From JADKIH01 sp043747595 (lineage in GTDB: Bacteria; Bacteroidota; Bacteroidia; AKYH767-A; 2013-40CM-41-45), in NCBI GenBank assembly GCA_043747595.1, contig JAYTOX010000097.1:1-33722 (forward strand): 33,722 bases of DNA. Reading direction: 5' to 3'. Position numbers and translations under genes: made by a program. Shown in pieces: positions 25,303 through 33,722 of the stretch. Numbering within the stretch: the first letter of the stretch is position 1; every line of letters begins with the position of its first letter. Under the pieces are notes generated by a model, which saw only the letters and a list, made by a program, of their open reading frames with translations, was not told the DNA's origin and ran no database searches.

Positions 25303-27198
25303 ATGTATCGAAACACAGAACACTGGATAAAAACGCTTGAAGAAAAAGGCGAACTTATTCGAATTAAAGAATATGTAAATCCACATCTTGAAATAACAGA
25401 GATCACCGATCGAATCTCAAAACAACTGGGGCCGGCATTGCTTTTTGAAAATACAGGAACCGACTTTCCCGTTCTCATTAATTCGATGGGAACAGAGCAA
25501 CGAATGGCATGGGCTTTAGGTGTAGACAAACTGGATGATGTTGCTGCCGAAATCGAAACTCTTTTCAAACAACTCACTTCACCGAAAGAGAATATTTTAG
25601 ACAAGCTGAAACTACTCCCTACACTCAGCTCGATTGCATCATGGATGCCAAAAACAGTAAGTGGAAAAGGCGAATGTCAGCAAGTGATAATGAAAGATCC
25701 GGACATTACTAAGTTTCCCGTATTAAAATGTTGGCCGGAAGATGGTGGTCCATTTCTAACCTTGCCGATTATTCATACTAAAGATCCACTTACAGGAATG
25801 AGAAATGTTGGTCTTTATCGTATGCAAGTATTTGAACCAACTATGACAGGAATGCATTGGCATCGACATAAAGTAAGTGCACGTCATTTTAATGAATATA
25901 AAAAGCTTGGACAAAAAATGCCTGTTGCTGTTGCGCTTGGTGGCGATCCGGTTTATACATACGCCGCAACTGCCCCACTGCCTGATGGTGTTGATGAATA
26001 CATGTTAGCAGGATTTATTAGAAAGAAGAAAGTAGAATTAGTACAGTGTTTAACACAAGATGTTCAAGTTCCTGCCGATGCCGATATTATTATAGAAGGT
26101 TACGTAGACCCTCAAGAAGATTATATTTTAGAAGGTCCATTTGGTGACCATACCGGTTACTATTCACTTGCCGATATGTATCCTAAGTTCCATATCACAT
26201 GCATTACTCATCGTAAGAATGCTGTTTATCCGGCAACGATTGTTGGTATTCCTCCTCAAGAAGATGCATGGATTGGAAAAGCAACAGAGCGTATTTTTCT
26301 TGTCCCAATTAAAATGACGATGGTGCCCGAAATTATTGATATGGTTTTACCTGTAGAAGGTGTATTTCATAATTTAGTAATTGTAAAAATAAAAAAAGAA
26401 TATCCCGGACAAGCTAGCAAAGTAATGCATAGTTTATGGGGAGCCGGACAAATGATGTTTACAAAAATGATGGTAGTAGTTGATGGAGATGTAGACATTC
26501 ACAATTCAGAAGAAGTGGCAAAATACATTAGTTTAAATTTTGAACCTGCACACGACCTTTATTTTACACAAGGACCAGTTGATGTGCTGGATCATAGTTG
26601 TTCAGTAATGGCTTTTGGCGGAAAAATTGGAATAGACGGTACAAAAAAAACATCAGAAGAATTAACAGGAAGAAACTCATTTTTAATAAATGAAACGATC
26701 TCTATTAACAAAGAAGAACTCTTAAAAGAATTTCCTGAGATCAAAGATGTAAACGACAAACTTCTAGCTAAAAATATTTCAATCATATTTATTTCTGTAG
26801 AAAAAAACAGACTCAATCACATTCGAGATCTTGCGCAACGCATTCTTATCAGAGATGATTTTTCGGCAGCAAAAGTTATCGTATTTCTTGAACACACTTT
26901 CAACATACAAGATACTGCTGATGCTGTTTGGCGTTTTGCAAATAATGTTGATCCGAAGAGAGATCACTTGTTGATTCAAGATAAAAATGGCGCAACACAT
27001 CTTTCGCTCGATGGCACTCGGAAAACAAAAGAACACGATGGCTTTAATCGTAACTGGCCTAACATTCTTGCGTCTGACGACCAAACCATTTTACATATTG
27101 ATAAAATATGGAACAAACTAGGTCTTGGAAAATTTATTGAATCGCCTTCAAATAAATATAAAACGCATTTATATGAGGGTGGCGCAGTAGCAAAATAA
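25303..27198 (+). CDS. UbiD-family prenylated-FMN decarboxylase
   Basis: The 631-residue UbiD-family protein reversibly decarboxylates aromatic or unsaturated acids using prenylated FMN supplied by a UbiX-type partner (not in this window). Signatures include NVGLYRMQVF (168-177), TGMHWHRHK, the EGPFGDHTGYY block (277-287) with its conserved acidic residues, and PATIVGIPPQED. At about 630 residues it is longer than E. coli UbiD (about 500), which fits the Bacteroidota group often annotated as menaquinone-biosynthesis decarboxylase. The real substrate is unproven. ATG 25303 is chosen over 25273 because the latter precedes the promoter element and adds ten residues unlike the family. Its 3' end converges with the GT39-like gene 18 bases away. 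Confidence 0.92.
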   Translation: MYRNTEHWIKTLEEKGELIRIKEYVNPHLEITEITDRISKQLGPALLFENTGTDFPVLINSMGTEQRMAWALGVDKLDDVAAEIETLFKQLTSPKENILDKLKLLPTLSSIASWMPKTVSGKGECQQVIMKDPDITKFPVLKCWPEDGGPFLTLPIIHTKDPLTGMRNVGLYRMQVFEPTMTGMHWHRHKVSARHFNEYKKLGQKMPVAVALGGDPVYTYAATAPLPDGVDEYMLAGFIRKKKVELVQCLTQDVQVPADADIIIEGYVDPQEDYILEGPFGDHTGYYSLADMYPKFHITCITHRKNAVYPATIVGIPPQEDAWIGKATERIFLVPIKMTMVPEIIDMVLPVEGVFHNLVIVKIKKEYPGQASKVMHSLWGAGQMMFTKMMVVVDGDVDIHNSEEVAKYISLNFEPAHDLYFTQGPVDVLDHSCSVMAFGGKIGIDGTKKTSEELTGRNSFLINETISINKEELLKEFPEIKDVNDKLLAKNISIIFISVEKNRLNHIRDLAQRILIRDDFSAAKVIVFLEHTFNIQDTADAVWRFANNVDPKRDHLLIQDKNGATHLSLDGTRKTKEHDGFNRNWPNILASDDQTILHIDKIWNKLGLGKFIESPSNKYKTHLYEGGAVAK

Positions 27199-27216
27199 AA
27201 TAGTTGTCAACTAAAT

Positions 27217-29112
27217 TTATTTTTTATAAGGATCATTTGAAGATCGGATGACAATATTAAAATCATCGATGTAAAATTCTTCTCCTCCGAGATTAGAAAA
27301 ATAAGCTTTTAAAATAGCATTCGGATGATATGTTGTTGGAAACTCTCCACAGAGAAGCATATCGTACCATTTTCCGGGAGATGAACAGAAGTCGGAGAAA
27401 ATTATATTTTGATATTGCACTGAAACAGTCGAGTCATCAAAAGCAAGAACCATAGCTGCTTTTTCAGGAAGCTTGTCGAAATAAACTTTTGCAGTTACTA
27501 CTGCGTAACGACGTTCAACATTTTCACCCGGAATTTTACTAACCGGAATTTTGAACGCATTGCTGTAATCTCTTTTAGAATTAACAAACTCACTTGTAGG
27601 TTTACTAAAATACTTTTCAATAGAAAATGAATTTGGATTTTCTTTTTCAAAACCCACCTGCGAAAAATTGACCAACAAAGCATCATTCAATGCATGAGCT
27701 GAATCTTTTGAATACAAATATGAAGTAGCATTAAAATATTCCTTTTTCAAAATGAGAAACGGATATTTTTTTCTAATAATTTCATTTACCTCATAAGGAT
27801 GCCAAGCATTTGACCAAACATAACCAAACTCTTTAGATGAGCATGTGTCGATCGTATGCATCAACTGTGCATACTCACCAGGCCCTTCTACTTTATAAAT
27901 AATTGAATGATTGCCCCCATTTTGCTTTGAATAATAATAATCGAAATATGCAGGATTTATAACGTTTACCACTACCGGTATTCCTTGAGGAAACGCATTT
28001 ACATCGTCGGAGATTTCTTTGAACACTCCAAAATGATTTTTGCTGTAATATCCTGATGAAATTAATGTCCCCAAACCAATACTTAAAAGTATGAGCAAGG
28101 TTTGAATCCGAAAACGAAAAACAAATGCCGGAGTAAATGAAACAATAAAAATAAATAGAAACGGCAATCCAAAAAGCAAAGTAGAATATTGAATTACGGG
28201 ATGACCACAAACCGAATAAAGATATGCCAGAAGGAAAACTAAAAAGAACCACGAAGCACTCAATATTCTCCATCGTGTAACATTTTTATATTTATTTGGA
28301 AAAACGACACCCAATAGTAACCATAAAGAAATAATTGTGAGAAAGAAGTAAGAGTGATTAAAAACCTCCATAAAAAAATCTAACAAAAATGTTTTTTCAG
28401 GAGGACCTAGCCATCCACCTATATCGCCGGTTTTCATTTGCTCCAAAAAGATTGGAACTTCAGCAATAAAAGAAACAACAGCAATCAAACCACACAATAA
28501 ATATTGTTTCAGATTTTTTTTACTCACGAATACTAATCCACTTATGCCAACTACTCCCACAAAAGCGAAGCTGAAATAATGATTATGAATTGCCAATATC
28601 GACCCTATCAACCATATCCACCAGAACTTCTTTTTGCCATAATCACTATCAGAAAAAAGATACATGGTCCAGCCATAAACTGCAATTAAACAAAAGAAAA
28701 TACCGGTACTATACATCCTGGCAATTTGAGTGTATTGCAAAATAAGGCCGCTGGTAATAAAAAAAACTACTGAAACCAATCCTGCAAAATCATCGAACCA
28801 CTTTCTACTTATTTCATAAAGCAAAAACGCAGAAGCGATACCACTAAAAACAAATGGAAGCCTCAATAAGAAATCGTCGTCGCCAAATATTTTTATCCAA
28901 TAAAAAATAAAAATCTGAATTCCGGCAGGATGATAATCGATCATCACACCTTTAGAAATCAGCTCAGAAAAAGTATTGAACTTAGCTCTGGTAATTGCAC
29001 TCAACTCGTCGTTGGAAAGTGACAATGACTTCAAATTAATAAAATGCAATACTACTGTAATAACTAAAAGAAGGATCAACAATAAATTTCTCTTACTGTA
29101 CCACTTCATCAT
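27217..29112 (-). CDS. Membrane glycosyltransferase of the GT39/ArnT (GT-C) type
   Basis: The 631-residue protein has about ten to eleven membrane segments between 10 and about 370, then a soluble domain of roughly 250 residues probably facing the periplasm. The first loop carries LSNDELSAITRAKF (Asp35-Glu36), the GT39-type acidic pair, and a following MIDYHPAGIQIF segment. These features match the PMT_2/GT39 superfamily, which transfers sugars from polyprenyl-phosphate donors. The acceptor is unknown. It is the last gene of a minus-strand set, five bases after rlmB. The C-terminal domain (from about 370) has no fold I recognise. Confidence 0.8.
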   Translation of the reverse strand: MMKWYSKRNLLLILLLVITVVLHFINLKSLSLSNDELSAITRAKFNTFSELISKGVMIDYHPAGIQIFIFYWIKIFGDDDFLLRLPFVFSGIASAFLLYEISRKWFDDFAGLVSVVFFITSGLILQYTQIARMYSTGIFFCLIAVYGWTMYLFSDSDYGKKKFWWIWLIGSILAIHNHYFSFAFVGVVGISGLVFVSKKNLKQYLLCGLIAVVSFIAEVPIFLEQMKTGDIGGWLGPPEKTFLLDFFMEVFNHSYFFLTIISLWLLLGVVFPNKYKNVTRWRILSASWFFLVFLLAYLYSVCGHPVIQYSTLLFGLPFLFIFIVSFTPAFVFRFRIQTLLILLSIGLGTLISSGYYSKNHFGVFKEISDDVNAFPQGIPVVVNVINPAYFDYYYSKQNGGNHSIIYKVEGPGEYAQLMHTIDTCSSKEFGYVWSNAWHPYEVNEIIRKKYPFLILKKEYFNATSYLYSKDSAHALNDALLVNFSQVGFEKENPNSFSIEKYFSKPTSEFVNSKRDYSNAFKIPVSKIPGENVERRYAVVTAKVYFDKLPEKAAMVLAFDDSTVSVQYQNIIFSDFCSSPGKWYDMLLCGEFPTTYHPNAILKAYFSNLGGEEFYIDDFNIVIRSSNDPYKK

Positions 29113-29117
29113 CTCAA

Positions 29118-29915
29118 TTATTTAGTCCGCTGACGAATTGCTTCATACAAAATAACTCCGGCTGCTACAGAAACATTTAACGAAGAAATTGTTCCCGCTA
29201 ATGGAATTTTCACCAACTCATCAACAATTCTAATTAAATCGTTTCCTACTCCATTCTCTTCCGATCCCATAACAATTGCTATTGGCCCGGTAAGGTCTGA
29301 ATTAAAATACTCTTCCTTCCCTTTTTCAGAAGCTGCTACCACTCGTATTCCACTGTCGCGCAAATATTCAATTGTCTGACGTAAATTATTTTCTCGACAA
29401 ATAGGAATCGTACTTAATGCCCCTGCAGAAGTTTTAATTGCATCTGCTGTAACTTGCGCCGCTCCTCTGGCCGGAATAACAATTGTATGAACTCCGGCAC
29501 ATTCAGCTGTACGAGCTATAGCTCCAAAATTACGAACATCGGTAATTCTATCGAGTATCATAATCAATGGAACTTCTCCTTTTTCAAAAATAAACGGAAC
29601 GATATTCGCGATCGATTCATAATTGATCGATGAAATGTAACACACTACATCTTGATGGTTGTTCCGAGTTATACGATGAAGTTTTTCAATAGGCACTTCT
29701 GTATAGGTAATATTTTTTTCTTTGAGCAGATTTTTCAACTCCATCATCAGCTCGCTATTTGCTCCTCTACAAATAAAAATTCGATCTACTTCCTTACCTG
29801 CATTGATGGCTTCTATTACCGGTCTAATTCCATAAACAAGTTGTCCGCTTTCTCTTACCTCAGGTTCACGACCTCTATATTTGTTGTCTCTATTCTTGTC
29901 TGTATACATATTCAT
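29118..29915 (-). CDS. rlmB: 23S rRNA 2'-O-methyltransferase (RlmB/TrmH family)
   Basis: The 265-residue SPOUT methyltransferase has an N-terminal substrate-binding domain (about 27-100, GQLVYGIRPVIEAI) and then the three SPOUT motifs: LDRITDVRNFGAIARTAEC (121-139), MGSEENGVG (216-224) and IPLAGTISSLNVSVA (237-251), which form the knot that binds S-adenosylmethionine. The family methylates G2251 in the ribosomal peptidyl-transferase centre. About 26 charged residues precede the conserved part. It sits six bases after the GWxTD gene and five bases before the GT39-like gene, a polycistronic arrangement without obvious functional link. RlmB is the best guess within the TrmH group. Confidence 0.9.
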   Translation of the reverse strand: MNMYTDKNRDNKYRGREPEVRESGQLVYGIRPVIEAINAGKEVDRIFICRGANSELMMELKNLLKEKNITYTEVPIEKLHRITRNNHQDVVCYISSINYESIANIVPFIFEKGEVPLIMILDRITDVRNFGAIARTAECAGVHTIVIPARGAAQVTADAIKTSAGALSTIPICRENNLRQTIEYLRDSGIRVVAASEKGKEEYFNSDLTGPIAIVMGSEENGVGNDLIRIVDELVKIPLAGTISSLNVSVAAGVILYEAIRQRTK

Positions 29916-29921
29916 ATTTTC

Positions 29922-31175
29922 TCAATTTAAATTATTGTAAGCTCTTCCTTGCCGCCATGTTTCCACAGCCCTGTACCAATTTGCTTCATAAATCGGACTT
30001 CTCGATAAACTAAAATCATTGTCGGTAAACGGATTATTGACTTTGGCAAAAAAGAAATTCAGCGCTAAAGTACTATTTGGAGTGCCATATGTCCAACTTT
30101 CTGAATTAGAACTTAAATAAAGTGCGTTTGGACCGCCAAAGACAATAAAGATCATGCCTCTATCAGTTTTCCAGCCCTCAGTATACGATGCAAAAAACCG
30201 ATTTGCATCTTGAACTCTACCGTAAAACTTTTTGATCAGCGCTCTCGTACGCTCCTCATTACCACCTCGTGCTAACCAAAATGCTTCTACCGCCGATTTA
30301 ATATTGGGACTCTTTTCCATATCTTCATATTCCTTTCGACTGGTAAGATATCGCAAAGGTTCAAGAAGTTGCTTAGGTGTTGAAACATTCGGATAAGAAG
30401 AATCAAATCGAAATAGTGTTAATCCATTTTTCGTTGTTGTATCAGATTGAATATGAAAAAAGCCTTGCGGTACGAATGTTATTCCATTTGTATCATTCAA
30501 TGAAATCTTAAAGATACTGTCGGCCATATAGGAAAAAGATTCGTGGATGTCGTTCGAAAATGGTGGTGGTGGCAACGGGAAATCGCGATGATAATACTTA
30601 CACCAAAATTCCGTCTTAGTCGAATCTCGAAAATTTATTTTAATTGTATCCGCACTAGAAAAATAATTTCTGAAAAAGATCACATTTTTTTTATTTCGTA
30701 ACTGAAAATCATTTCTTGAAATATCCTGTATCGAAAATTTAGAGTAAAAATCTTCCTGGTAGTTTTTATTCATATCCAAAATTGTACACTTAATCAACAT
30801 CTCATCAATTTGATGTGATGTTAAATCGACTTGAAGGAGAGCCGATGAGTTTTTATTTTGAATATCGAAATTAAAAACGGCGCTACCACTATCTAATAAT
30901 TGCGCTTCATCATACGAACGAACAATCTCTGCACTCACTTTAATTTTCGATTGAAATGTTTCATTGGCTTGGCGTGAAAATAGAAATTCGCCAAGGTTAA
31001 CTTTTACAGTTAAAAGCACCGACGACTTACCATGATTCCAAACATTTATTTCGGGATGGAAAACATTATCAGATTGCCTGTAGAGCGACGATAAATTTAA
31101 TGTACTCAAACTTCTTGGCGAATAACAAGAACTGAATACCAAACTCAAAAAAAGAAAAACATATTTTTTAACCAT
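29922..31175 (-). CDS. GWxTD-domain lipoprotein
   Basis: The 417-residue exported protein has a lipobox-like VFSSC with Cys17, so it is probably lipid-anchored. The middle is beta-rich and Ser/Asn-rich, and the C-terminal domain (about 280-400) contains the naming motif GWKTDRGMIFIVFGGP (334-349) preceded by the helical LARGGNEERTRALIKKFYGRV. GWxTD domains are frequent in Bacteroidota and related phyla and have no established molecular role. Its start ATG overlaps the rmuC stop by one base (TAATG), indicating translational coupling, and rlmB follows after six bases. Confidence 0.86.
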   Translation of the reverse strand: MVKKYVFLFLSLVFSSCYSPRSLSTLNLSSLYRQSDNVFHPEINVWNHGKSSVLLTVKVNLGEFLFSRQANETFQSKIKVSAEIVRSYDEAQLLDSGSAVFNFDIQNKNSSALLQVDLTSHQIDEMLIKCTILDMNKNYQEDFYSKFSIQDISRNDFQLRNKKNVIFFRNYFSSADTIKINFRDSTKTEFWCKYYHRDFPLPPPPFSNDIHESFSYMADSIFKISLNDTNGITFVPQGFFHIQSDTTTKNGLTLFRFDSSYPNVSTPKQLLEPLRYLTSRKEYEDMEKSPNIKSAVEAFWLARGGNEERTRALIKKFYGRVQDANRFFASYTEGWKTDRGMIFIVFGGPNALYLSSNSESWTYGTPNSTLALNFFFAKVNNPFTDNDFSLSRSPIYEANWYRAVETWRQGRAYNNLN

Positions 31176-32518
31176 TATTCGTCAATCGTTTCATTAGCTC
31201 GCTCTAGAATTCCGTTAGATATTTCTTTGGTAGATTTTGCTCCTAATTTTTTCAGCTCTTCAACTCTTTTTACAATATTTCCTGAACCATCAACTAATTT
31301 ATTCATTGCTTCCGTATATGATTTTTTGGATGCATCCATTTTCTGACCTACATCGACTAAATCATCCACAAAATTTTTGAACTTATCATATAACGCTCCA
31401 CCCTTCTGAGCAATTTCAATCGCATTACGCGTTTGCTTTTCATGCTTCCAAATAGAAGATACTGTTTTCAACGTTGCCAAAAGTGTTGAGGGGCTTACAA
31501 TCACTATTTTTTTATCCCATGCAAAAGAAAAAAGTTCGACATCAGCTTGCACAGCAATTCCAAATGATGACTCAATAGGCATAAAGAGTAAAACAAAATC
31601 AGGCGAACTTAATCCTTCTGAATTTTGATAGTTTTTTTCACTTAAATTTTTGATGTGATTACGAACGGAAATCAAATGATCTTTCAAACTTTTCTCTCGG
31701 TCGGTGTCATTGTCTGCGTTCACCATCGCATCATAAGCCACCATGCTCACTTTTGAATCTATGACAATATGTTTATTATCGGGTAAATTGATTACAGCAT
31801 CCGGCTGAATTCTCCTTCCTTCTTCGTTAGTCGTACTAAATTGCATCACATACTCCGAACCTTTTGTTAATCCCGATCGTTCTAAAATTCGTTCAAGAAT
31901 AACTTCGCCCCAATTGCCTTGTTTTTTTGTATCGCCTTTTAATGCTCGCGCCAAATTATTTGCATCGTCAGAGATCTGTCTATTTAACTCAATCAAATTC
32001 TTTATTTCTCCTTTTAATGAATTTCTTTCTGCAGCTTCAGTCTTGTACGTTTGATCTACCTTTTCTTCAAAGTCTTTCAACTTTTCTCGCAAAGGATCAA
32101 GTATTACAGCAAGATTAGTTCTGTTTTGATCCACAAATTTCTGACTCTTTTCATCCAAAATCTTAGCCGATAAATTTTCAAATTCAGTTTTAAATTTTGT
32201 ATACAATCCTTCTACTTCCAACTTTTGATTTTCTAATCGCTCTTGGTAATTATTAATTACTCCTTGCTTAGACGCAACCTCCGTTGTAAGTTCAACAACT
32301 TTCAACCGTTCTTCACCGAGCAAACGATCAAGATTGGATTGTTGAATTTTCATTTGCTCATTTCTGTCATTTAATATTCCTTTCTCACGATCTAACTCAA
32401 TCAATTTGTTCTGAAACTGATCATCTGTTGAGCCGGTTTTGTTTTTTAGAAATAAATAGGCAATTACGAAACCAATTAAAATTCCGATAAATAAAAACAT
32501 AAGTTGCATAAGAATCAT
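31175..32518 (-). CDS. rmuC: RmuC-family protein (putative DNA recombination/limiting factor)
   Basis: The 447-residue protein has an N-terminal membrane anchor (about 5-23), a long coiled coil (about 35-195) and the RmuC nuclease-like domain (about 195-370) with KQGNWGEVILERILERSGL, GRRIQPDAVINLPD and HIVIDSKVSMVAY. Those acidic/Lys residues match the restriction-endonuclease-like core described for RmuC. E. coli RmuC limits inversions at short inverted repeats. It is the first gene of the minus-strand operon, overlapping the GWxTD gene by one base. An alternative ATG lies three codons in. A -7 promoter element occurs 49-56 bases upstream. Confidence 0.92.
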   Translation of the reverse strand: MILMQLMFLFIGILIGFVIAYLFLKNKTGSTDDQFQNKLIELDREKGILNDRNEQMKIQQSNLDRLLGEERLKVVELTTEVASKQGVINNYQERLENQKLEVEGLYTKFKTEFENLSAKILDEKSQKFVDQNRTNLAVILDPLREKLKDFEEKVDQTYKTEAAERNSLKGEIKNLIELNRQISDDANNLARALKGDTKKQGNWGEVILERILERSGLTKGSEYVMQFSTTNEEGRRIQPDAVINLPDNKHIVIDSKVSMVAYDAMVNADNDTDREKSLKDHLISVRNHIKNLSEKNYQNSEGLSSPDFVLLFMPIESSFGIAVQADVELFSFAWDKKIVIVSPSTLLATLKTVSSIWKHEKQTRNAIEIAQKGGALYDKFKNFVDDLVDVGQKMDASKKSYTEAMNKLVDGSGNIVKRVEELKKLGAKSTKEISNGILERANETIDE

Positions 32519-32556
32519 ATAAATTTAGGAGGACTGGAAGAAATACGATAGTTGAC

Positions 32557-32574
32557 TGTAAATTTACAAATTTA
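32557..32574 (-). promoter_or_regulatory. rmuC promoter -7 element overlapping a 12-bp palindrome
   Basis: On the minus strand TAAATTTG (32574-32567) matches the -7 consensus. The perfect palindrome TGTAAATTTACA spans 32557-32568 and covers the end of that element and the likely transcript start. No TTG was seen at the right distance upstream. The position in a divergent 89-base gap would suit a repressor site, but AT-rich palindromes of this size also arise by chance. Confidence 0.38.
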
Positions 32575-32607
32575 TTTCTTCTTTTATCGTTAGTTTTACA
32601 TCGAAAT

Positions 32608-33669
32608 ATGAAAAAAAATCTACTATTAATTGCGTTGCTGTGCTTTTCTTTTGCAAGCTCGTTTGCAACACCCTACACTCTTGAACTACTCGCAGAAGAC
32701 TGGCAATTAAACTTGAAAGGTTACTTTATAAGCGAAATCATAGACGAGCGCGCCATAAAGGATGCAGGAAAAATAATGAACAACGGCAAAATAGTCCCTG
32801 CAGTATTTAGAGTAAGTCTAGAATCCGATCTGTTGAACTTAATAAATAGTAGTGTAAAGTCAGACACAAGTTCACTTCCAATAATTCTCGTTGTAAAAAA
32901 ATTTAAGCTGAACGAAACCGGAACACTTGCACGGCACAAAGCAACATTACAATTTTCTGTAGAATTTAAAAGGGAAATAAATGGAGAAAGTTATCCGCTC
33001 TTTAGTTTGAGTGGTATACCTGAAGTGACCATGACTGGCAACACGAAACTTGGAAATGAGAAAAACATCAAAGCGACTCTCAAAATGGGTATGACTAATT
33101 TTGATGATTGGATTCAAAAGAACATGAACATTCCTCCAATGGCAAGACGTGCTGAAATTGTATTTGTAGAAAATACACGTCTAAAAAAAGATCAAGGAGA
33201 TAGTCTTTTATGGTCGAGCGATTACCAACTGAAATGGTCGGACTTCCAAGGAAAACCTAAAAATTCCGATTTTGCTGCAGAGAGTAATTGTAGTTTTTTA
33301 TTCTATTCATCGCAGGAAGTAAAAGAAAATGTGATGTATTTAACGATTCAGGCAAATGCTTGTTTTGTGAAAACATCATGGGTAAAACCAGATTTGAAAC
33401 AAGATAGTTTGCTGCTACACGAACAATATCACTTTAATATTTGCCAACAATACATACAACTATTAAAAAGCAAATTAAAACTTCAGGATCTTGACCCAAT
33501 AAAAAACGAAAAACAAGTGCGCGCAGTATTCGAAGAAGTTTGGGCGGCATATAAACAAGCACAAGACGATTACGACAATCAAACAGAACATGGAGTCATT
33601 AACTCAGAGCAGAACAGATGGATGAGAGAGGTGGATGAGGCACTGGGAATAGTAAGAAGTAAGAAGTAA
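32608..33669 (+). CDS. Secreted DUF922-like putative zinc metalloprotease
   Basis: The 353-residue protein has a signal peptide (1-20, ending SFA), an N-terminal domain of about 180 residues I do not recognise, and a C-terminal domain containing LKWSDFQGKP (about 208-217), the metal-binding signature HEQYH (His271, Glu272, His275) and downstream YDNQTEHG (His328) with QNRWMREV. HExxH plus a later Glu/His in a domain that starts with a WSDF motif is the layout of DUF922, predicted secreted zinc proteases. The target is unknown. Its last codons (VRSKK and the TAA) lie inside the AGTAAGA heptad array at the window end. It is divergent from rmuC, with an 89-base gap. Confidence 0.8.
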   Translation: MKKNLLLIALLCFSFASSFATPYTLELLAEDWQLNLKGYFISEIIDERAIKDAGKIMNNGKIVPAVFRVSLESDLLNLINSSVKSDTSSLPIILVVKKFKLNETGTLARHKATLQFSVEFKREINGESYPLFSLSGIPEVTMTGNTKLGNEKNIKATLKMGMTNFDDWIQKNMNIPPMARRAEIVFVENTRLKKDQGDSLLWSSDYQLKWSDFQGKPKNSDFAAESNCSFLFYSSQEVKENVMYLTIQANACFVKTSWVKPDLKQDSLLLHEQYHFNICQQYIQLLKSKLKLQDLDPIKNEKQVRAVFEEVWAAYKQAQDDYDNQTEHGVINSEQNRWMREVDEALGIVRSKK

Positions 33670-33722
33670 GAAGTAAGAAGTAAGAAGTAAGAAGTAAGAA
33701 GTAAGAAGTAAGAAGTAAGAAG
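33651..33722. repeat. Heptanucleotide tandem array (AGTAAGA)x10+
   Basis: AGTAAGA repeats without a mismatch from 33651 to the last base: ten full copies plus two bases. It overlaps the 3' end of the metalloprotease gene, whose stop TAA (33667-33669) is supplied by the repeat. The array is cut off by the window edge, so the real copy number is unknown. Confidence 0.95.

Noticed and set aside
1..33722. Circular element joining the two repeat ends
   Set aside because: The end heptads differ (GAAGAAT versus AGTAAGA), no replication genes are present and the gene content is chromosomal.

Overview
The window looks like a chromosomal contig from a low-GC member of the Bacteroidota. Support comes from several proteins ending in type IX secretion (T9SS) type A sorting domains, SprB-like repeats, a GWxTD lipoprotein, a TonB-dependent receptor of the carboxypeptidase-regulatory/plug type, and promoters matching the Bacteroidota consensus TTG-N(17-23)-TAnnTTTG. 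No rRNA, tRNA, CRISPR array or plasmid/phage replication gene was seen. Both ends run into heptanucleotide tandem arrays (GAAGAAT at the left, AGTAAGA at the right), so the contig probably ends where assembly failed in repeats.

Layout. (1) 1-240: heptad and 54-bp tandem repeats. (2) 253-5857, minus strand: a T9SS cargo protein, then a probable copper/heavy-metal uptake set (HYC_CC_PP-like small protein, TonB-dependent receptor, secreted HMA-domain protein). (3) 6029-13989, minus strand: a compact beta-oxidation operon read as acyl-CoA ligase, fused hydroxyacyl-CoA dehydrogenase/enoyl-CoA hydratase, a MORN-repeat secreted protein, thiolase and acyl-CoA dehydrogenase, closed by a clear intrinsic terminator. 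The fadN-fadA-fadE order is that of the Bacillus fadNAE operon with a MORN gene inserted. (4) 14148-17885, plus strand: a divergently promoted set (nitronate monooxygenase-like flavoprotein, DUF4442 hot-dog protein, polytopic membrane protein, PlsC-type acyltransferase), suggesting that lipid breakdown and lipid modification genes sit back to back. (5) 18003-21660: a scrap zone with an IS66-family remnant, a secreted-protein gene cut off at that remnant, a hairpin-rich non-coding stretch, one intact small T9SS cargo gene, a truncated secreted gene and an IS256/mutator-like remnant. (6) 21663-25169: a large T9SS cargo with SprB-like repeats. (7) 25303-27198: a UbiD-family decarboxylase. (8) 27217-32518, minus strand: a tight run read as rmuC, GWxTD lipoprotein, rlmB and a GT39-like membrane glycosyltransferase. 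(9) 32608-33669: a secreted DUF922-like putative zinc protease whose last codons run into the right-hand heptad array.

The housekeeping parts are ordinary for this phylum. The less expected points are the heptad repeats, including one that supplies the end of a gene; the MORN gene inside a beta-oxidation operon; the scrap zone, where two transposase remnants carry five in-frame TAA codons yet no frameshift; and a non-coding region with mutually exclusive stem-loops. All functional calls are made by eye from motifs and remain untested against databases.
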